64,000 nt of DNA from Euborellia annulipes (taxonomy: Eukaryota > Arthropoda > Insecta > Dermaptera > Anisolabididae): assembly GCA_023213315.1 (NCBI GenBank), contig JAKCPI010003172.1, forward strand, positions 62,001 through 126,000, in the 5' to 3' direction. Shown piece by piece: positions 31,555-40,809 of the stretch (within the stretch, counting starts at the first letter, position 1; every line of letters starts with the position of its first letter). Position numbers and translations under genes: made by a program. The notes under the pieces were generated by a model. That model made no database searches and had not been told where the DNA came from. It worked only from the letters and a program-made list of their open reading frames with translations.

Positions 31555-31995
31555 TTTTGAAACAGTGAGCCACTTGTGCATCCCCATCATCATTATCAAC
31601 ATGCAGATGCAGATGCTCCCACCCTCTGCCATCTTGGAGACGCGTGTGTCTGTATTGTTCGCTCAGAACAACAATTGGCGCTGGACCCATTCAGCCTTCA
31701 GCAACCGACTCTGCCAGCACAAAGCTTGATTTATGTCTGCGCGTGCCTCGTCATTATTATACATATTGTTATATACAGTTTATACGATTATATATGACGT
31801 ATGTACATAGAGAGAGTGTTTTAAAGAAATCTTTTCGAGTTTGATCTGCCCAGAACAGATAATCTCACTCTCTCTATCTCTCTTCCCTCCCTCATTGCGA
31901 GTAATTATTTATCCCCTTGATGTCACTTTATGAGCCAATTAGGGTAAATTATACGAGAATTATGTCAGTGACATATTTGAAGGAGTAAAAATTTC
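31555..31995. promoter_or_regulatory. GC-richer island with YY1-like motif and acceptor-like site
   Basis: TTTTTTGTTTGTTTTGAAACAG (ends 31565) is acceptor-like. The following frame is open for about 75 codons and His-rich at its start (HPHHHYQHADADAP), ending at 31797. GCCATCTTGG (31629 area) is a YY1/Pho-type site, and CTGCGCGTGCC and GAGCCAATTAGGG follow. It could be an exon or an enhancer/promoter island; I favour regulatory because no donor of quality closes the frame. Confidence 0.3.
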
Positions 31996-31999
31996 AACT

Positions 32000-32160
32000 A
32001 TTTGCTCTATTATACTATTATATAACATACTACTAGCTTTACTCTGGCTATTCGTGCCAAAAATATAATTTTTTTTTTGTGTAATTAAAATTTAAAAAAA
32101 AATTTTAATAAGGTAAGATAAAAAATAAAAAAAAAAATATATTTTTAACAAGACTTTTTA
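32000..32160. other. A+T-rich, nothing seen
   Basis: Runs of A and T only. Confidence 0.4.
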
Positions 32161-32174
32161 AGGATGAAAGGATT

Positions 32175-32279
32175 TTTTTTTTTGGAATGGGTGCATAAAG
32201 TCCGAAGACCTATAATGACCAGTGGTCACATGCAGCCAGGAAGAAAATAAAAACAAAAGGAGAAGCATAAAAGGGGAAC
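32175..32279 (-). mobile_element. LINE 3' UTR
   Basis: Downstream of the ORF stop: CTTCCTGGCTGCATGTGACC, GGTCATTATAGGTCTTCGG and TTTATGCACCCATTCC, ending at a run of A on this strand. The same segment on the plus strand at 5195-5262 shows both belong to one family. Confidence 0.65.
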
Positions 32280-32471
32280 TCAACTGCGGGAACTGAGAAG
32301 ATGCCTGTTGAGATTAGACTTGAAAGTCTGAAGATTGTAGGTTTTGGGGAAGATGGACGCAGGGAGCTTGTTCCAATCACGGGAGGTCATGGGGGCAAAG
32401 GAAGATTGGAATTGACTAGTTCTGTTGGACATGATCTGAACAGCATAGGGATGCTGGGAAAATATTAACAT
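32280..32471 (-). pseudogene. Non-LTR retrotransposon (LINE), C-terminal end of RT ORF
   Basis: The frame reads MLIFSQHPYAVQIMSNRTSQ, later FAPMTSRDWNKLP and LQTFKSNLNRHLL before a stop. The pattern R(T/N)...F.P.(T/S).RDWN.LP...TFK..L is the common C-terminal end of reverse transcriptases of jockey/CR1-type LINEs, after the thumb region. Only about 60 residues remain; the palm with the catalytic residues is missing, so this is a 5'-truncated dead copy. Its 3' UTR continues to about 32175 and recurs at 5195-5262. Confidence 0.7.
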
Positions 32472-32609
32472 TATGGTTTTAATTAAGTATATATAAAAGT
32501 TCTTTATTGATGCTAATTTGAATCAGTAATTTATACTAAATCATTATTACCCCATTTCTCTCCCTTCCTTGAATGCGCCACTGCCTCTCCACTGCTCCAA
32601 AAATTTCAG

Positions 32610-32795
32610 ATCCTTTTTTTTTTTAAATTTATTTTAAGTCTTTTTCCGCATCTGAGGTTGTTCATGCCCCATCGCTATTTAGATTGGTATCTAATTCAAT
32701 TGAAACAAATTTTTTCGCATGAGACGGGATGTGAACTCTCAGCTTTAAGTACGAGAAGCTAATGCTCTACCTAGCCATAGGACAAGCGCATTAAA
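32610..32795 (-). mobile_element. SINE-2, near full length
   Basis: Complement order: poly(T), AGTCTTTTTCCGCATCTGAGG, GATTGGTATCTAATTCAATT, CGCATGAGACGGGATGTGAA (body/B box) and GCTCTACCTAGCCATAGG (A-box side). Confidence 0.75.
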
Positions 32796-33060
32796 AAACT
32801 TATTTTTCCTCTTTCTAATGCATACGTTTTAAATTTGATTATAAGACTTTATTTACTTGATTTGTAATGAAAATTATTATACAATCACTGATGTAAAAAT
32901 GCCTATTTTCACTTGGCAGAGTTTCGGTCCAATTTTCAAAAAGTAAAAAATAAATAAGTCTATATGAAAATTAAAAAAAAATTTAAATTAAAAACACTAG
33001 GTTATATGTTATAAATTTATCTTTTGATGTAAAATGACGTCAGACTTTTAAAATTATTTT
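32796..33060. other. A+T-rich, nothing seen
   Basis: No supported feature. Confidence 0.4.
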
Positions 33061-33222
33061 TAATTTGAAAATAAAAAACATTTTTGACGAACGATCGTTG
33101 GCTAAAAGGAAGAGAGAAAGAGAAGACTTGGGGGGCGAGGAGTTTCCTTCCGGAGCGATTAATCCTGATGCTGTCAGGAGCCAGCAGCCTCGCCACTCTT
33201 CTGCTGAATTATTGCAGATGGA

Positions 33223-33321
33223 TATGAGGACTCTGGCTGTCCTGGTGGTGATGCTGCTGCTGATGGACCACACACAAGGACAATTCCCTTCGATCATTCG
33301 GAAATTAATGATAACAAATTA
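33223..33321 (+). CDS. Candidate signal-peptide exon or small secreted peptide
   Basis: An acceptor-like site (CTCTTCTGCTGAATTATTGCAG, ending about 33219) is followed at once by an ATG. The frame begins MDMRTLAVLVVMLLLMD and continues HTQGQFPSIIRKLMITN to a TAA. The start has the shape of a cleavable signal peptide: short basic N-region, hydrophobic Leu/Val core, then HTQG|Q as a possible cleavage site. Codons are CTG/GTG-rich, unlike the neighbours. No GT occurs before the stop, so it is either a complete 33-codon peptide or a terminal exon; the last residues may be read-through into A/T. The opposite strand is also open here. No homolog recognised. Confidence 0.35.
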
Positions 33322-33498
33322 AATATCTTCTTTATTCATATATCAAATATAGAAAATTAAGAATTACTATTCATTTCAAAAGTATAGGCCTACTTGATTT
33401 TTAACAAATTTTTGATGTTATGAAAAAAATAATAATAGTATCCGTAGTAACCGTAGGCTCTAGATGGAATAATTATTTAGTCTTTATACGAATTATGA
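33322..33498. other. A+T-rich, nothing seen
   Basis: No supported feature. Confidence 0.4.
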
Positions 33499-33499
33499 G

Positions 33500-33720
33500 G
33501 AGGTTATTAACCAAGGGGATAAACCAGTTAAGCTTATATTGTTGAAGACAACTCGAGTTCAAATCCACCGCATGACAAAATACTAGCCAACTCTATTGGA
33601 GATGCCTCCTCATGAGGAAGGAAACGGAAACCCACCTCAGTATTATACCCATTGAAGCTATCCTTCAGAATAACCACAACGGGTCAATTCTGAAACTAAT
33701 GGCTGAAGAGAGATATTAAA
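33500..33720 (+). mobile_element. SINE-3 copy
   Basis: TAAGCTTATATTGTTGAAGA, CTCGAGTTCAAATCCACC (B box), GAGGAAGGAAACGGAAACCC, ACCTCAGTATTATACCC, AACCACAACGGGTC and AATGGCTGAAGAG. The same order is at 60130-60345 (plus) and 59185-59855 (minus, interrupted). Confidence 0.75.
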
Positions 33721-33826
33721 AATATCAATTTTTAATAAATCTTTGAAACTTATAATTTAGTGTTTTTAATTACTAAATATTCCTATATACAATCTTTTAG
33801 ATCATTTATTTTTTATTGTGCTTTTT

Positions 33827-34165
33827 TACTTTCTCTTACCTATATATGCAATGAAAGTATTGCAATAATGTCAAAAATTCGATGTGGAAATTTTGATTGA
33901 AAATACATGTTTTGAGGTCCCCTTAGTCCAAAAAAGTGGATTCCGCAAATTGGTCTGTTTACCTGTGTGTAACGATTTTAAGAATAAAATCAATGAGCTA
34001 CGAGGTTAAAATTTTATATATTTGAACAAAATTGACCAAAAAGTACTAGTAGACCTACTTAACTGAAGTACTCTTTCAGTATTTTCGATTTTCTCAAAAT
34101 TGGCTCTATCAATTTTGAATAAAATTCATAAATCAACTATTTTTTAGATGCTCTTTAAAAAGACC
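33827..34165 (+). mobile_element. Family H 5' two-thirds, diverged
   Basis: ACTTTCTCTTACCTATATAT, AATTCGATGTGGAAATTTTG, GAGGTCCCCTTAGTCC, GTACTAGTAGACC and ATTTTTTAGATGCTC. The palindromic second arm of the 5' hairpin is shortened. Confidence 0.75.
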
Positions 34166-34245
34166 ATTAGTAAAATTTTTCGAGAAAATTGTTGAAGTAC
34201 ACTTTACTGATGTATATAGTACCGGTATTTCAAGTTTTATCAGGA

Positions 34246-34342
34246 ATGAAAGTTAGAAGAAAACGCAAATATATTTTAACAGCTGACGTTTTGACTTTGG
34301 ATGGCTTTCATCCTCGGAGCTGTTATTGGTTTTATAGTTTTT
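34246..34342 (+). repeat. 97-bp direct repeat, left copy
   Basis: Identical by eye over 97 bp to 35261-35357 (ATGAAAGTTAGAAGAAAACG ... TTTATAGTTTTT). Immediately followed by the 5' end of a Family H copy. The frame through it (MKVRRKRKYILTADVLTLDG...) is the same in both copies but is not a recognised protein. Confidence 0.95.
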
Positions 34343-35033
34343 ACTTTCTCTTACCTATGTATATATGTAATATATATATAGAGAGAAAGTATTGGATTCA
34401 TGTCAAAAATTCGATGTCGAGATTTTGATGGATCTTCACGTTTTGAGGTCCCCTGAATCCAAAAAAGTGGTTTTCGCGACATGGTCTGTCTGTCTGTGTG
34501 TCTGTGTGTGTGTTGTGGTGTTGTGTGTGTGTGTCTGTCAAAATATTTAAGCATGAAGGAAATGAGCTAGGAGGTTGAAATTTTATATTTAAGTTAAACA
34601 CCCCCTGGGACCGGGAAAATAAGCTTTTAAACAAAATCGGCCAAAGAGTACTAGTACTTTACTGATGTACTTTTTCAGTTTTTTTCGATTTTCTCAAAAT
34701 TCGCTCTAACGATTTTGTTTAAAATTCAAAAATCAATTATTTTTTAGATGCTCTTTAAAATGTATATTCTCGTTTTGTCCTTGAAATCTTCTGAAGACCA
34801 CTTTACTCTTGTGCTTCATAGGAAAGATAGGAATCCCTATGGTTGCCATGGTAACAAAATATAAATATTTTCCCATACTTATAAATTTTACATCTTGAAA
34901 TTCAAATGTTCCCTACTGTCGGGAACTAAATGCATGTCGACACAAAAAATCTGGTGTGACAAGCACAGTACACAACTTTCGATTACCGAAGGTAAGAGAA
35001 AGTTGTGTGCTGTGCGCCAGTCACACCAGATTT
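34340..35033 (+). mobile_element. Family H, full length (reference copy)
   Basis: About 694 bp, with all segments: 5' hairpin (ACTTTCTCTTACC / AGAGAAAGT), CGAGATTTTGATGGATCTTC, GAGGTCCCCTGAATCC, TGGTCTGTCTGTCTG, (GT)n, GGTTGAAATTTTATATTTAA, CAAAGAGTACTAGTACTTTA, GATGCTCTTTAAAATGTATA, CTTCTGAAGACCACTTTACT, GGTTGCCATGGTAACAAAAT, and the 3' hairpin 34950-35033. Confidence 0.9.
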
Positions 35034-35260
35034 TTGATTTTGTGTTCCCATATTGAAGAAATTTGATTATAATTAATTTTCCAAAAAATTTAAGAGATAC
35101 AAATTATTACTACGTTACTCCCAGAGCCACATACTATATGTATACTTAATTTCAAATGGATTCATTGAAAATTGTGGATTTCTATAGAACATATACATAC
35201 ATATTTACATACATACATTTTTCCCATTTCATTTTTATATATAGATAGATATATAGATAG
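35034..35260. other. A+T-rich, nothing seen
   Basis: Ends in short (ATAG)n-like repeats just before the right copy of the 97-bp repeat. Confidence 0.4.
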
Positions 35261-35357
35261 ATGAAAGTTAGAAGAAAACGCAAATATATTTTAACAGCTG
35301 ACGTTTTGACTTTGGATGGCTTTCATCCTCGGAGCTGTTATTGGTTTTATAGTTTTT
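35261..35357 (+). repeat. 97-bp direct repeat, right copy
   Basis: Partner of 34246-34342. It is followed by TAAATTTATTTTCCGGCTCTTCC, a block also present without this insertion at 43320-43440, which suggests the ancestral order. Confidence 0.95.
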
Positions 35358-35359
35358 TA

Positions 35360-35480
35360 AATTTATTTTCCGGCTCTTCCTTCTATAGAGCCATTGTTAA
35401 ATCCCTATGCGGATTTGCAGTAAATTTCGATTCAAATGGGGGTCCCCTTTGGAACTTTTTACACATTTAAAAGATTTTTT
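35360..35480 (+). repeat. Repeat block shared with 43320-43440
   Basis: AAATTTATTTTCCGG, TCTTCCTTC, AAATCCCTATG, TTTCGATTCAAA, GGGG and TTTGGAACTTTTT.CACATTTAAAA occur in the same order at both loci. Confidence 0.7.
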
Positions 35481-35755
35481 TGAATTTGGTGTCACATTTC
35501 ATTTATTAGACATGGGCCTACGCCATCGCTGTTTCAGTATTTGATTTGAAATTTTTCAATAAAAAAAACTAAAAAATTTTTCTTTAACTTATAAAATTTT
35601 TAAAACGCTAAAATACAGGTAAAAAATTTTGCTTATAAAATAGTTCAGGTAATTCTCTGTATTTTGGCTGCAAAATAAGTTATTGCAAAACATATTGTTT
35701 ATTATTTGACAAAATGAGAGTTGTAAAATTCAGATGGCACTCGTTAATCCTACAA
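35481..35755. other. A+T-rich, nothing seen
   Basis: No supported feature. Confidence 0.4.
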
Positions 35756-35769
35756 TAAGAGGCACCCAA

Positions 35770-36085
35770 ATACAAAGGTCGGGGGGTGGGGGGGGGAGAG
35801 AAGAGTGAGGGGCAAGGTCAATCGAGAATTTTTTCATTTCTGCTTCAAGGAGGGTCGTTCGAGCCCTTTTGATCAATGCCCTTTGCGCCACTGGTTCGAT
35901 ATATATGTTTTAGGAAGCCATTCGACAAAGGGAGGCATGAATTATGCAGGAGACGTGCGCCCAGGGCATACGGCCCCCTCCCCCACCCGCATAATCAGTC
36001 TGGTCCAATGACCATTTAATGAATTCGCACTCCGCCTCGGTTCATCTAAAAGTCGAAAAGGGTCCAAGTTCATCCGGTTGGCAAA
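35770..36085. promoter_or_regulatory. Candidate non-coding regulatory island
   Basis: About 300 bp, GC-richer and non-repetitive: GATCAATGCCCTTTGCGCC, CATTCGACAAAGGGAGGC (TCF/LEF-like ACAAAGG), GAGACGTGCGCCCAGGGC, CCATTTAATGAATTCGC and GGTCCAAGTTCATCCGG. A 68-codon frame runs through the plus strand but lacks splice or domain support. Confidence 0.35.
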
Positions 36086-36089
36086 TTTA

Positions 36090-36345
36090 TTGTCAAAAAT
36101 TGAATTATTAAGAAGATTATAACTCGCTTTTTAACATTTCATGGTTATTTTATCAAATAACGAAGAGAAAAAAAACTAAAAAAGTATTATTTTATTAATA
36201 TATGATATTTGAAAAAATATGACATTTGTAAACTCGGAAAGAAGCTATTTAAAATTTACATAAGAAAAGATTTAAAAAATTGTTATGGATTTTAGCGATT
36301 AAATGGATTGTGAAATAATGTGGGAATATTTTTCACATTAACTAT
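36090..36345. other. A+T-rich, nothing seen
   Basis: No supported feature. Confidence 0.4.
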
Positions 36346-36550
36346 ACTGGTAGTCAGGCAAAATACTAAAAAACCAGTATTTAAAATACAAAATACTTTT
36401 AAAAAAGTATTTGAAATACTTAGAAGTCAGGAAATTGAAATACAAAATAATATTTATTTTGACGTATTTAAAATACAAAATACTTAGATTCAAAATACAA
36501 TGGCAGACGTTTTTATAAGTAGCCTGTCGCCAGTAAATTCTTGGAACTAT

Positions 36551-37035
36551 TTTTTTTTTTTAAATTAAGGTCTTTACCGGCTTTGAAGGCCATTAAGACA
36601 CCTCCCTCAAGTAGTCTCTATTTATTTAAAATGGATTGGTAGCCAATATATTAATAATTGAAATAAATTGTCGCATGAGACGGGATGCGAACTCGCGCCC
36701 TTGGTACAAGTATTATGTAACGCAATTTTTGAAGAATTTTTGGCCCCCCTTCCCCCCTCCCCATGTAACGCGCCGTAACATTTTTCTGGACCCTCCTCCC
36801 TAGACGTTACGTAACGCTCAAGTGGCCATTTTTATCTAAAAGTCACAATTATGTTGCGCAAAGTACCGGAAAGTCGCTAAAATACCAGTTACGTAACGCG
36901 TTGTTTAACCCGCCCTCTCCCCTTGTAACGCATAGTAACGTCGTAAGAGACTCCCCTCCCCCCACAAATTACGTTACGTAATACTTGTACGCTCCCCAAA
37001 TGGCCAGCACGCTAACCACAACACTAAGGCCTCTA
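36551..37035 (-). mobile_element. SINE-2 split by a MITE
   Basis: Tail side 36551-36703 (AAGGTCTTTACCGGC, AAAATGGATTGGTAGCCAAT, GAGACGGGATGCGAACTCGC) and head side 36991-37035 (GGCCAGCACGCTAACC, ACTAAGGCC) are separated by the 36704-36990 element. Confidence 0.8.
36704..36990. mobile_element. MITE inside SINE-2
   Basis: Inverted ends GTACAAGTATTATGTAACG (36704-36722) and CGTTACGTAATACTTGTAC (36972-36990), 287 bp, one mismatch. The interior repeats GTAACGC words and C-rich tracts. Superfamily unknown. Confidence 0.85.
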
Positions 37036-37190
37036 ACAATAAGTATTTGTAATACAAAATAGAAAATACCCAAAAAAGTACTTAAATAACAAAATACTTA
37101 GAAACAGGTATTTGAAATACAAATGTATTTCAAATGCTGTATTTAAATTACAATATTTGAAATTTTCCGGCCCTCACTACTAGGTATAGT

Positions 37191-37790
37191 ATAAAATAAA
37201 ATTTTGTTATATTTATATTTCTTTTTAAATGGGAGTTTTCTAATCTGGGCCCCACCGGCCTTTTTAGACTTCTGCATATTCAGTAGTAAATATTGATGCG
37301 ATTATAATGTATGTACATGTTTTCAGATGTTCACTTTAAAATAACTCACTACTAAATGTCTATAAATTCCATTCGAAGAGGGCATCTTGAGATATTAATA
37401 TAATTAATTAGTCGCCGATGATGTTTGTAACTTGCTATTTATTTAATAGTGTATAATTTGTGGATAGTAAAGGAGCATCCATCATCCGTGAATGATAGAA
37501 GGAGGGAGAGAGTGTTCATTTAAGCCCTAAAACATCAATCCGGTAAATTTTTGCCCATTTTATGTGATAAAAAAATTTTAGTTAAACTAACAAGAAAGAT
37601 AATTATTATAGGCCTAGTAAGTAGACGAATGAATATAAACTAACTAGATAAGCAAATATTGTTTTTAGATAAAGAAAGATAACAAAGGTATTAGGTAAAT
37701 ATAAAGTTTAAAAACTGGAATAAATAAAATTTCTATTTTCAATTGAATCTTTGAACATTTAATTTTTATTAAATTACAGTACTTTTCACT
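37191..37790. other. A+T-rich spacer
   Basis: TCTGGGCCCCACCGGCC near 37240 is a lone GC patch. No feature supported. Confidence 0.4.
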
Positions 37791-37792
37791 TT

Positions 37793-38450
37793 TACTTTCT
37801 CTTACGTCTATATATATATATGTTAATATATAGAGAGAGAAAGTATTCATGTCAAAAATTCAATGTCGAGATTTTGATGGATCTTCACGTTTTGAGGTCC
37901 CCTGAATCCAAAAAAGTGATTTTCGCGACATGGTCTGTCTGTCTGTCTGACTGTCTGTGAACAAAATATCTCAAGAACGAAAAGAGCTACGAGGTTGAAA
38001 TTTTATATTTAAGTTAAACACCCCCCTGGGACGTGACACGAAGCTTTTGAACAAAATCGACCAAAGAGTACTAGTATTTTACTGATGCACTTTTTCAGTT
38101 TTTTTCGATTTTCTCAAAATTCGCTTCAACGATTTTTTTAAAAAATCAAAAATCAATTATTTTTTAGATTCTCTTTAAAATGTATATTCTCATTTTGTGA
38201 TTGAAATCTTCTGAAGACCACTTTACTCTTGTATTCCATAGAAAAGATAGGAGTAATGGTTGCCATGGTAACAAAATATAAATATTTTCCCACGTTTATA
38301 AATTTTACATCTTGAATCCAATTGTACCCTACTGTCGGAAACTAAATACATGTCGACACAAAAAATCTGGTGTGACAAGCACAGCACACAACTTTCTCTT
38401 ACCTTCGGTAATCGAAAGTTGTGTTCTGTGCTTGTCACACCAGATTTTTT
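37793..38450 (+). mobile_element. Family H, full length
   Basis: Complete copy with the most regular 3' hairpin: 38360-38450, two 37-nt arms with about one mismatch (AAAAAATCTGGTGTGACAAG...CTTGTCACACCAGATTTTTT). Confidence 0.9.
38360..38450. repeat. Near-perfect 90-nt hairpin (Family H 3' end)
   Basis: Both arms pair from AAAAAATCTGG to the inner CAACTTTC/GAAAGTTG, leaving a loop of about 17 nt (TCTTACCTTCGGTAATC) that is itself partly self-complementary. If transcribed it would form a long dsRNA-like stem. Confidence 0.9.
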
Positions 38451-38487
38451 TATTTTGATCACACACACAGACAGACTATTTTGCGGA

Positions 38488-38649
38488 TCCACTTTTTACT
38501 TTCTCTTACCTATATGTATATGTTAATATACATAATATAGAGAGAAAGTATTGGTTTCATGTCAAAAATTCGATGTCGAGATTTTGATGGATATACACGT
38601 GTGAAGGTCCCCTGAGTCCAAAAAAGTGGTTTTAGCGACATGGTCTGTC

Positions 38650-38680
<31 letters not shown>

Positions 38681-39122
38681 TCAATTTTAAGCATGAAGGA
38701 ATTGAGCTAGGAGGTTGAATTTTATATTTAAGTTAGACACCCCCTCCCCTGGAGCGTGAAAATAAGCTTTTAATCAAAATCGGTCAAAAAGTACTAGTAG
38801 TACTTTACTAATGTAGTTTTTCAGTTTTTTTCGATTTTCTCAAAATTTTCTCCAACGATTTTTTTTTTAAATTCAAAAATCAATTATTTTTGAGATGCTC
38901 TTTAAAATGTATATTCTCATTTTGACATTGAAATCTTCTGAAGACCACTTTACTCTAGTACTCCATAGAAAAGATAGTAGCCATGGTAACAAAATATAAA
39001 TATTTTCCCATGTTTATAAATTTGACATCTGAATTCAAATGTTCCGTACTGTCGGGAACTACATATATGTCGACACAAAAAATCTGTTGTGACAAGCACA
39101 GAACACAACTTTCGATTTCCGA
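38488..39122 (+). mobile_element. Family H, 3' hairpin truncated
   Basis: Begins just after a scrap of reverse-orientation Family H (ACACAGACAGACTATTTTGC). Complete to the first hairpin arm (CACAACTTTCGATTTCCGAA), then lost. It sits nearly head-to-tail with the preceding copy. Confidence 0.85.
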
Positions 39123-39670
39123 AGGTAAAAAAATCAATTTGCCATTGTACGCAAATCCCTTCGATTTTATAGCTATCTTATATTTTCCCATATAAATTTT
39201 GAATTATTATTTTGCTCTTTGATATCATTATTAATTAAACTATAATTAACTAATTGCTCTATTCCCTTTAATTAAATCGTTTAAATATTTATATGTGAAT
39301 ATTCTTATATAAAAATCCCCTTTAATTAAAAAAAAAAATCCTCTTTTAGAGTTTAAAATTTTATCTTATTAATCCCATAAAATGTGACGAGAATTTTTAT
39401 TTTCTTTGCAATTTACTTCAATTGGATATTTAACAATAAAAGAGGGGATGAAATATTCAGGATTTGTTGTCCAACCGAATTGTTCTCTCTCTATCATTAA
39501 AAAACACCTGATTAAAAATGTATTTTCCTTTTTTTCCATTTCATTTTTCTGAAATATAAATGATTTACGTTTTTTCTCATCCTTTGATATTGAATTCCTA
39601 TTTTTTTGTCCATAAAAATTCTTTTTTTTTCTTTGTTTTATTATATAAGAACAGAGGAATTCGTTCACTA
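39123..39670. other. A+T-rich spacer
   Basis: One minus-strand frame (39704-39369) is Lys/Asn/Phe-rich and continues out of the micro-exon candidate; it has no recognisable domain. Confidence 0.4.
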
Positions 39671-39675
39671 CATAC

Positions 39676-39713
39676 CATAGATGAAAAGAAGTAGATGCGT
39701 TCATCCTTACCGG
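39676..39713 (-). CDS. Candidate 38-nt micro-exon
   Basis: On the minus strand TTTACTAATAATTTGTTTTTCTGTTCCAG supplies an almost ideal branch point (TACTAAT), pyrimidine tract and CAG, ending at 39714. The exon would run 39713-39676 and be followed by the donor TATG|GTATGT. One frame, entered with two bases from a previous exon, reads GKDERIYFFSSM and leaves in phase 0. Another reads PVRMNASTSFHL; the third has an early stop. It lies on the same strand as the exon at 10.9 kb, though a shared gene is only a guess. Strong splice words can occur by chance in A/T-rich DNA. Confidence 0.3.
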
Positions 39714-39719
39714 CTGGAA

Positions 39720-40390
39720 CAGAAAAACAAATTATTAGTAAAATATATGATAATAATCTCAACAAAATTAAAAAAAAAAGATTTTAATAATAGGTATAGT
39801 ACAACTACATACATATTTTTGAATGGTGGTTGTGGTGTATGTAATATGAATGGACAATTTTGCTCTAATAGAATAATTAAAAAAAAAATTTTTCGATATT
39901 TAAAAAAATACCTGTACTGTTATAATAATAAATCAGTATGCTGGTGTGCATTCGACATTAATTTTATTTAAAACAGAACTAATTTATTTAAGTTGTTTAT
40001 TAAATTTGATGAAGATTTGACACCATAATTATAATATATTGTATAAAATCATTATAATTTTATCTGATTATACAATATAAAAAAAAAAAACATTTTGATG
40101 ACAGATCATTTTATCTCATCATCATCATCTTGCAATTTCTATTATTAATTATAATAATGCTTGAGTACTTCAAAGTGTATATATCGAGCCTCTATTTGTA
40201 TTTTTTATCAGTAGAATTTGCTGTACGTTTCTATAAAAAGAATTTTCAATTTTTTTTTTATTGAATTAGGTCAATTGAAATAAATTTCTGTCGCTTTAGT
40301 CAGGATAGCACAAGAGGAATGCAAGAAAAATATTCAGTATACAAATCAAGGGTGGATCAAGAGAAGTTTTTTTTTTTTTGAGGGGGGGGG
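39720..40390. other. A+T-rich spacer
   Basis: Near 40345 GGGTGGATCAAGAG...TTGAGGGGGGGGGGT resembles a G-rich DNA-element end (compare 20308). Nothing else supported. Confidence 0.35.
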
Positions 40391-40397
40391 TAATTTT

Positions 40398-40640
40398 TTG
40401 CCTGGTGTAACTAGTCGCACATCCCACAACTTTCTCCTACTTTCTGTAATTTAAAGATGCATTCTCTAGTTGTCTACCACATTTTTTGTGACAAAATAGA
40501 TTTGAACTGACAGAACATTATGAATAACCCACTTTTTTTTGGAATCAGGGAACTTCAATACGAGTATTTCCATCAATATCCACGACATCGAATTTTTAAC
40601 GCGATCGTAATATTACACATAGTGGTAAGAGAAAGTAAAG
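40398..40640 (-). mobile_element. Family H, internally deleted
   Basis: A diverged 3' hairpin (CCTGGTGTAACTAGTCGCAC...) is followed directly by the 5' part (CCCACTTTTTTTTGGAATCAG, CATCGAATTTTTAACGCGATCG, GGTAAGAGAAAGTAAAG). Confidence 0.7.
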
Positions 40641-40809
40641 ATATACATACAAATCAAATTTTTAAGTATTAATTTTTAAAATTTTATATAAATAAAATTT
40701 AATTTCCAACAAAAATATTTTTCTCAAATCCCGGAGAGGGGGGAGTTAATCACCCCCTTCCTCCCTGATACAAATATATCATTATTTAGGCCAAGAAACA
40801 ATTAACCCT

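Larger units (their letters stand above)
36350..37190. mobile_element. GTATTT/AAATAC-rich DNA element, interrupted
   Basis: Ends GGTAGTCAGGCAAAATAC and (complement) GTAGTGAGGGCCGG with many internal copies of AAGTATTTGAAATAC / GTATTTAAAATACAAAATAC. The pattern is familiar from hAT-like non-autonomous elements; a TSD was not fixed. It is split by SINE-2 (about 36551-37035), itself split by a MITE. Confidence 0.55.

Noticed and set aside
39369..39704. 111-codon minus-strand frame
   Set aside because: Lys/Asn/Phe-rich, continues past a good donor into A/T DNA, and has no domain; only the first 38 nt are kept as an exon candidate.
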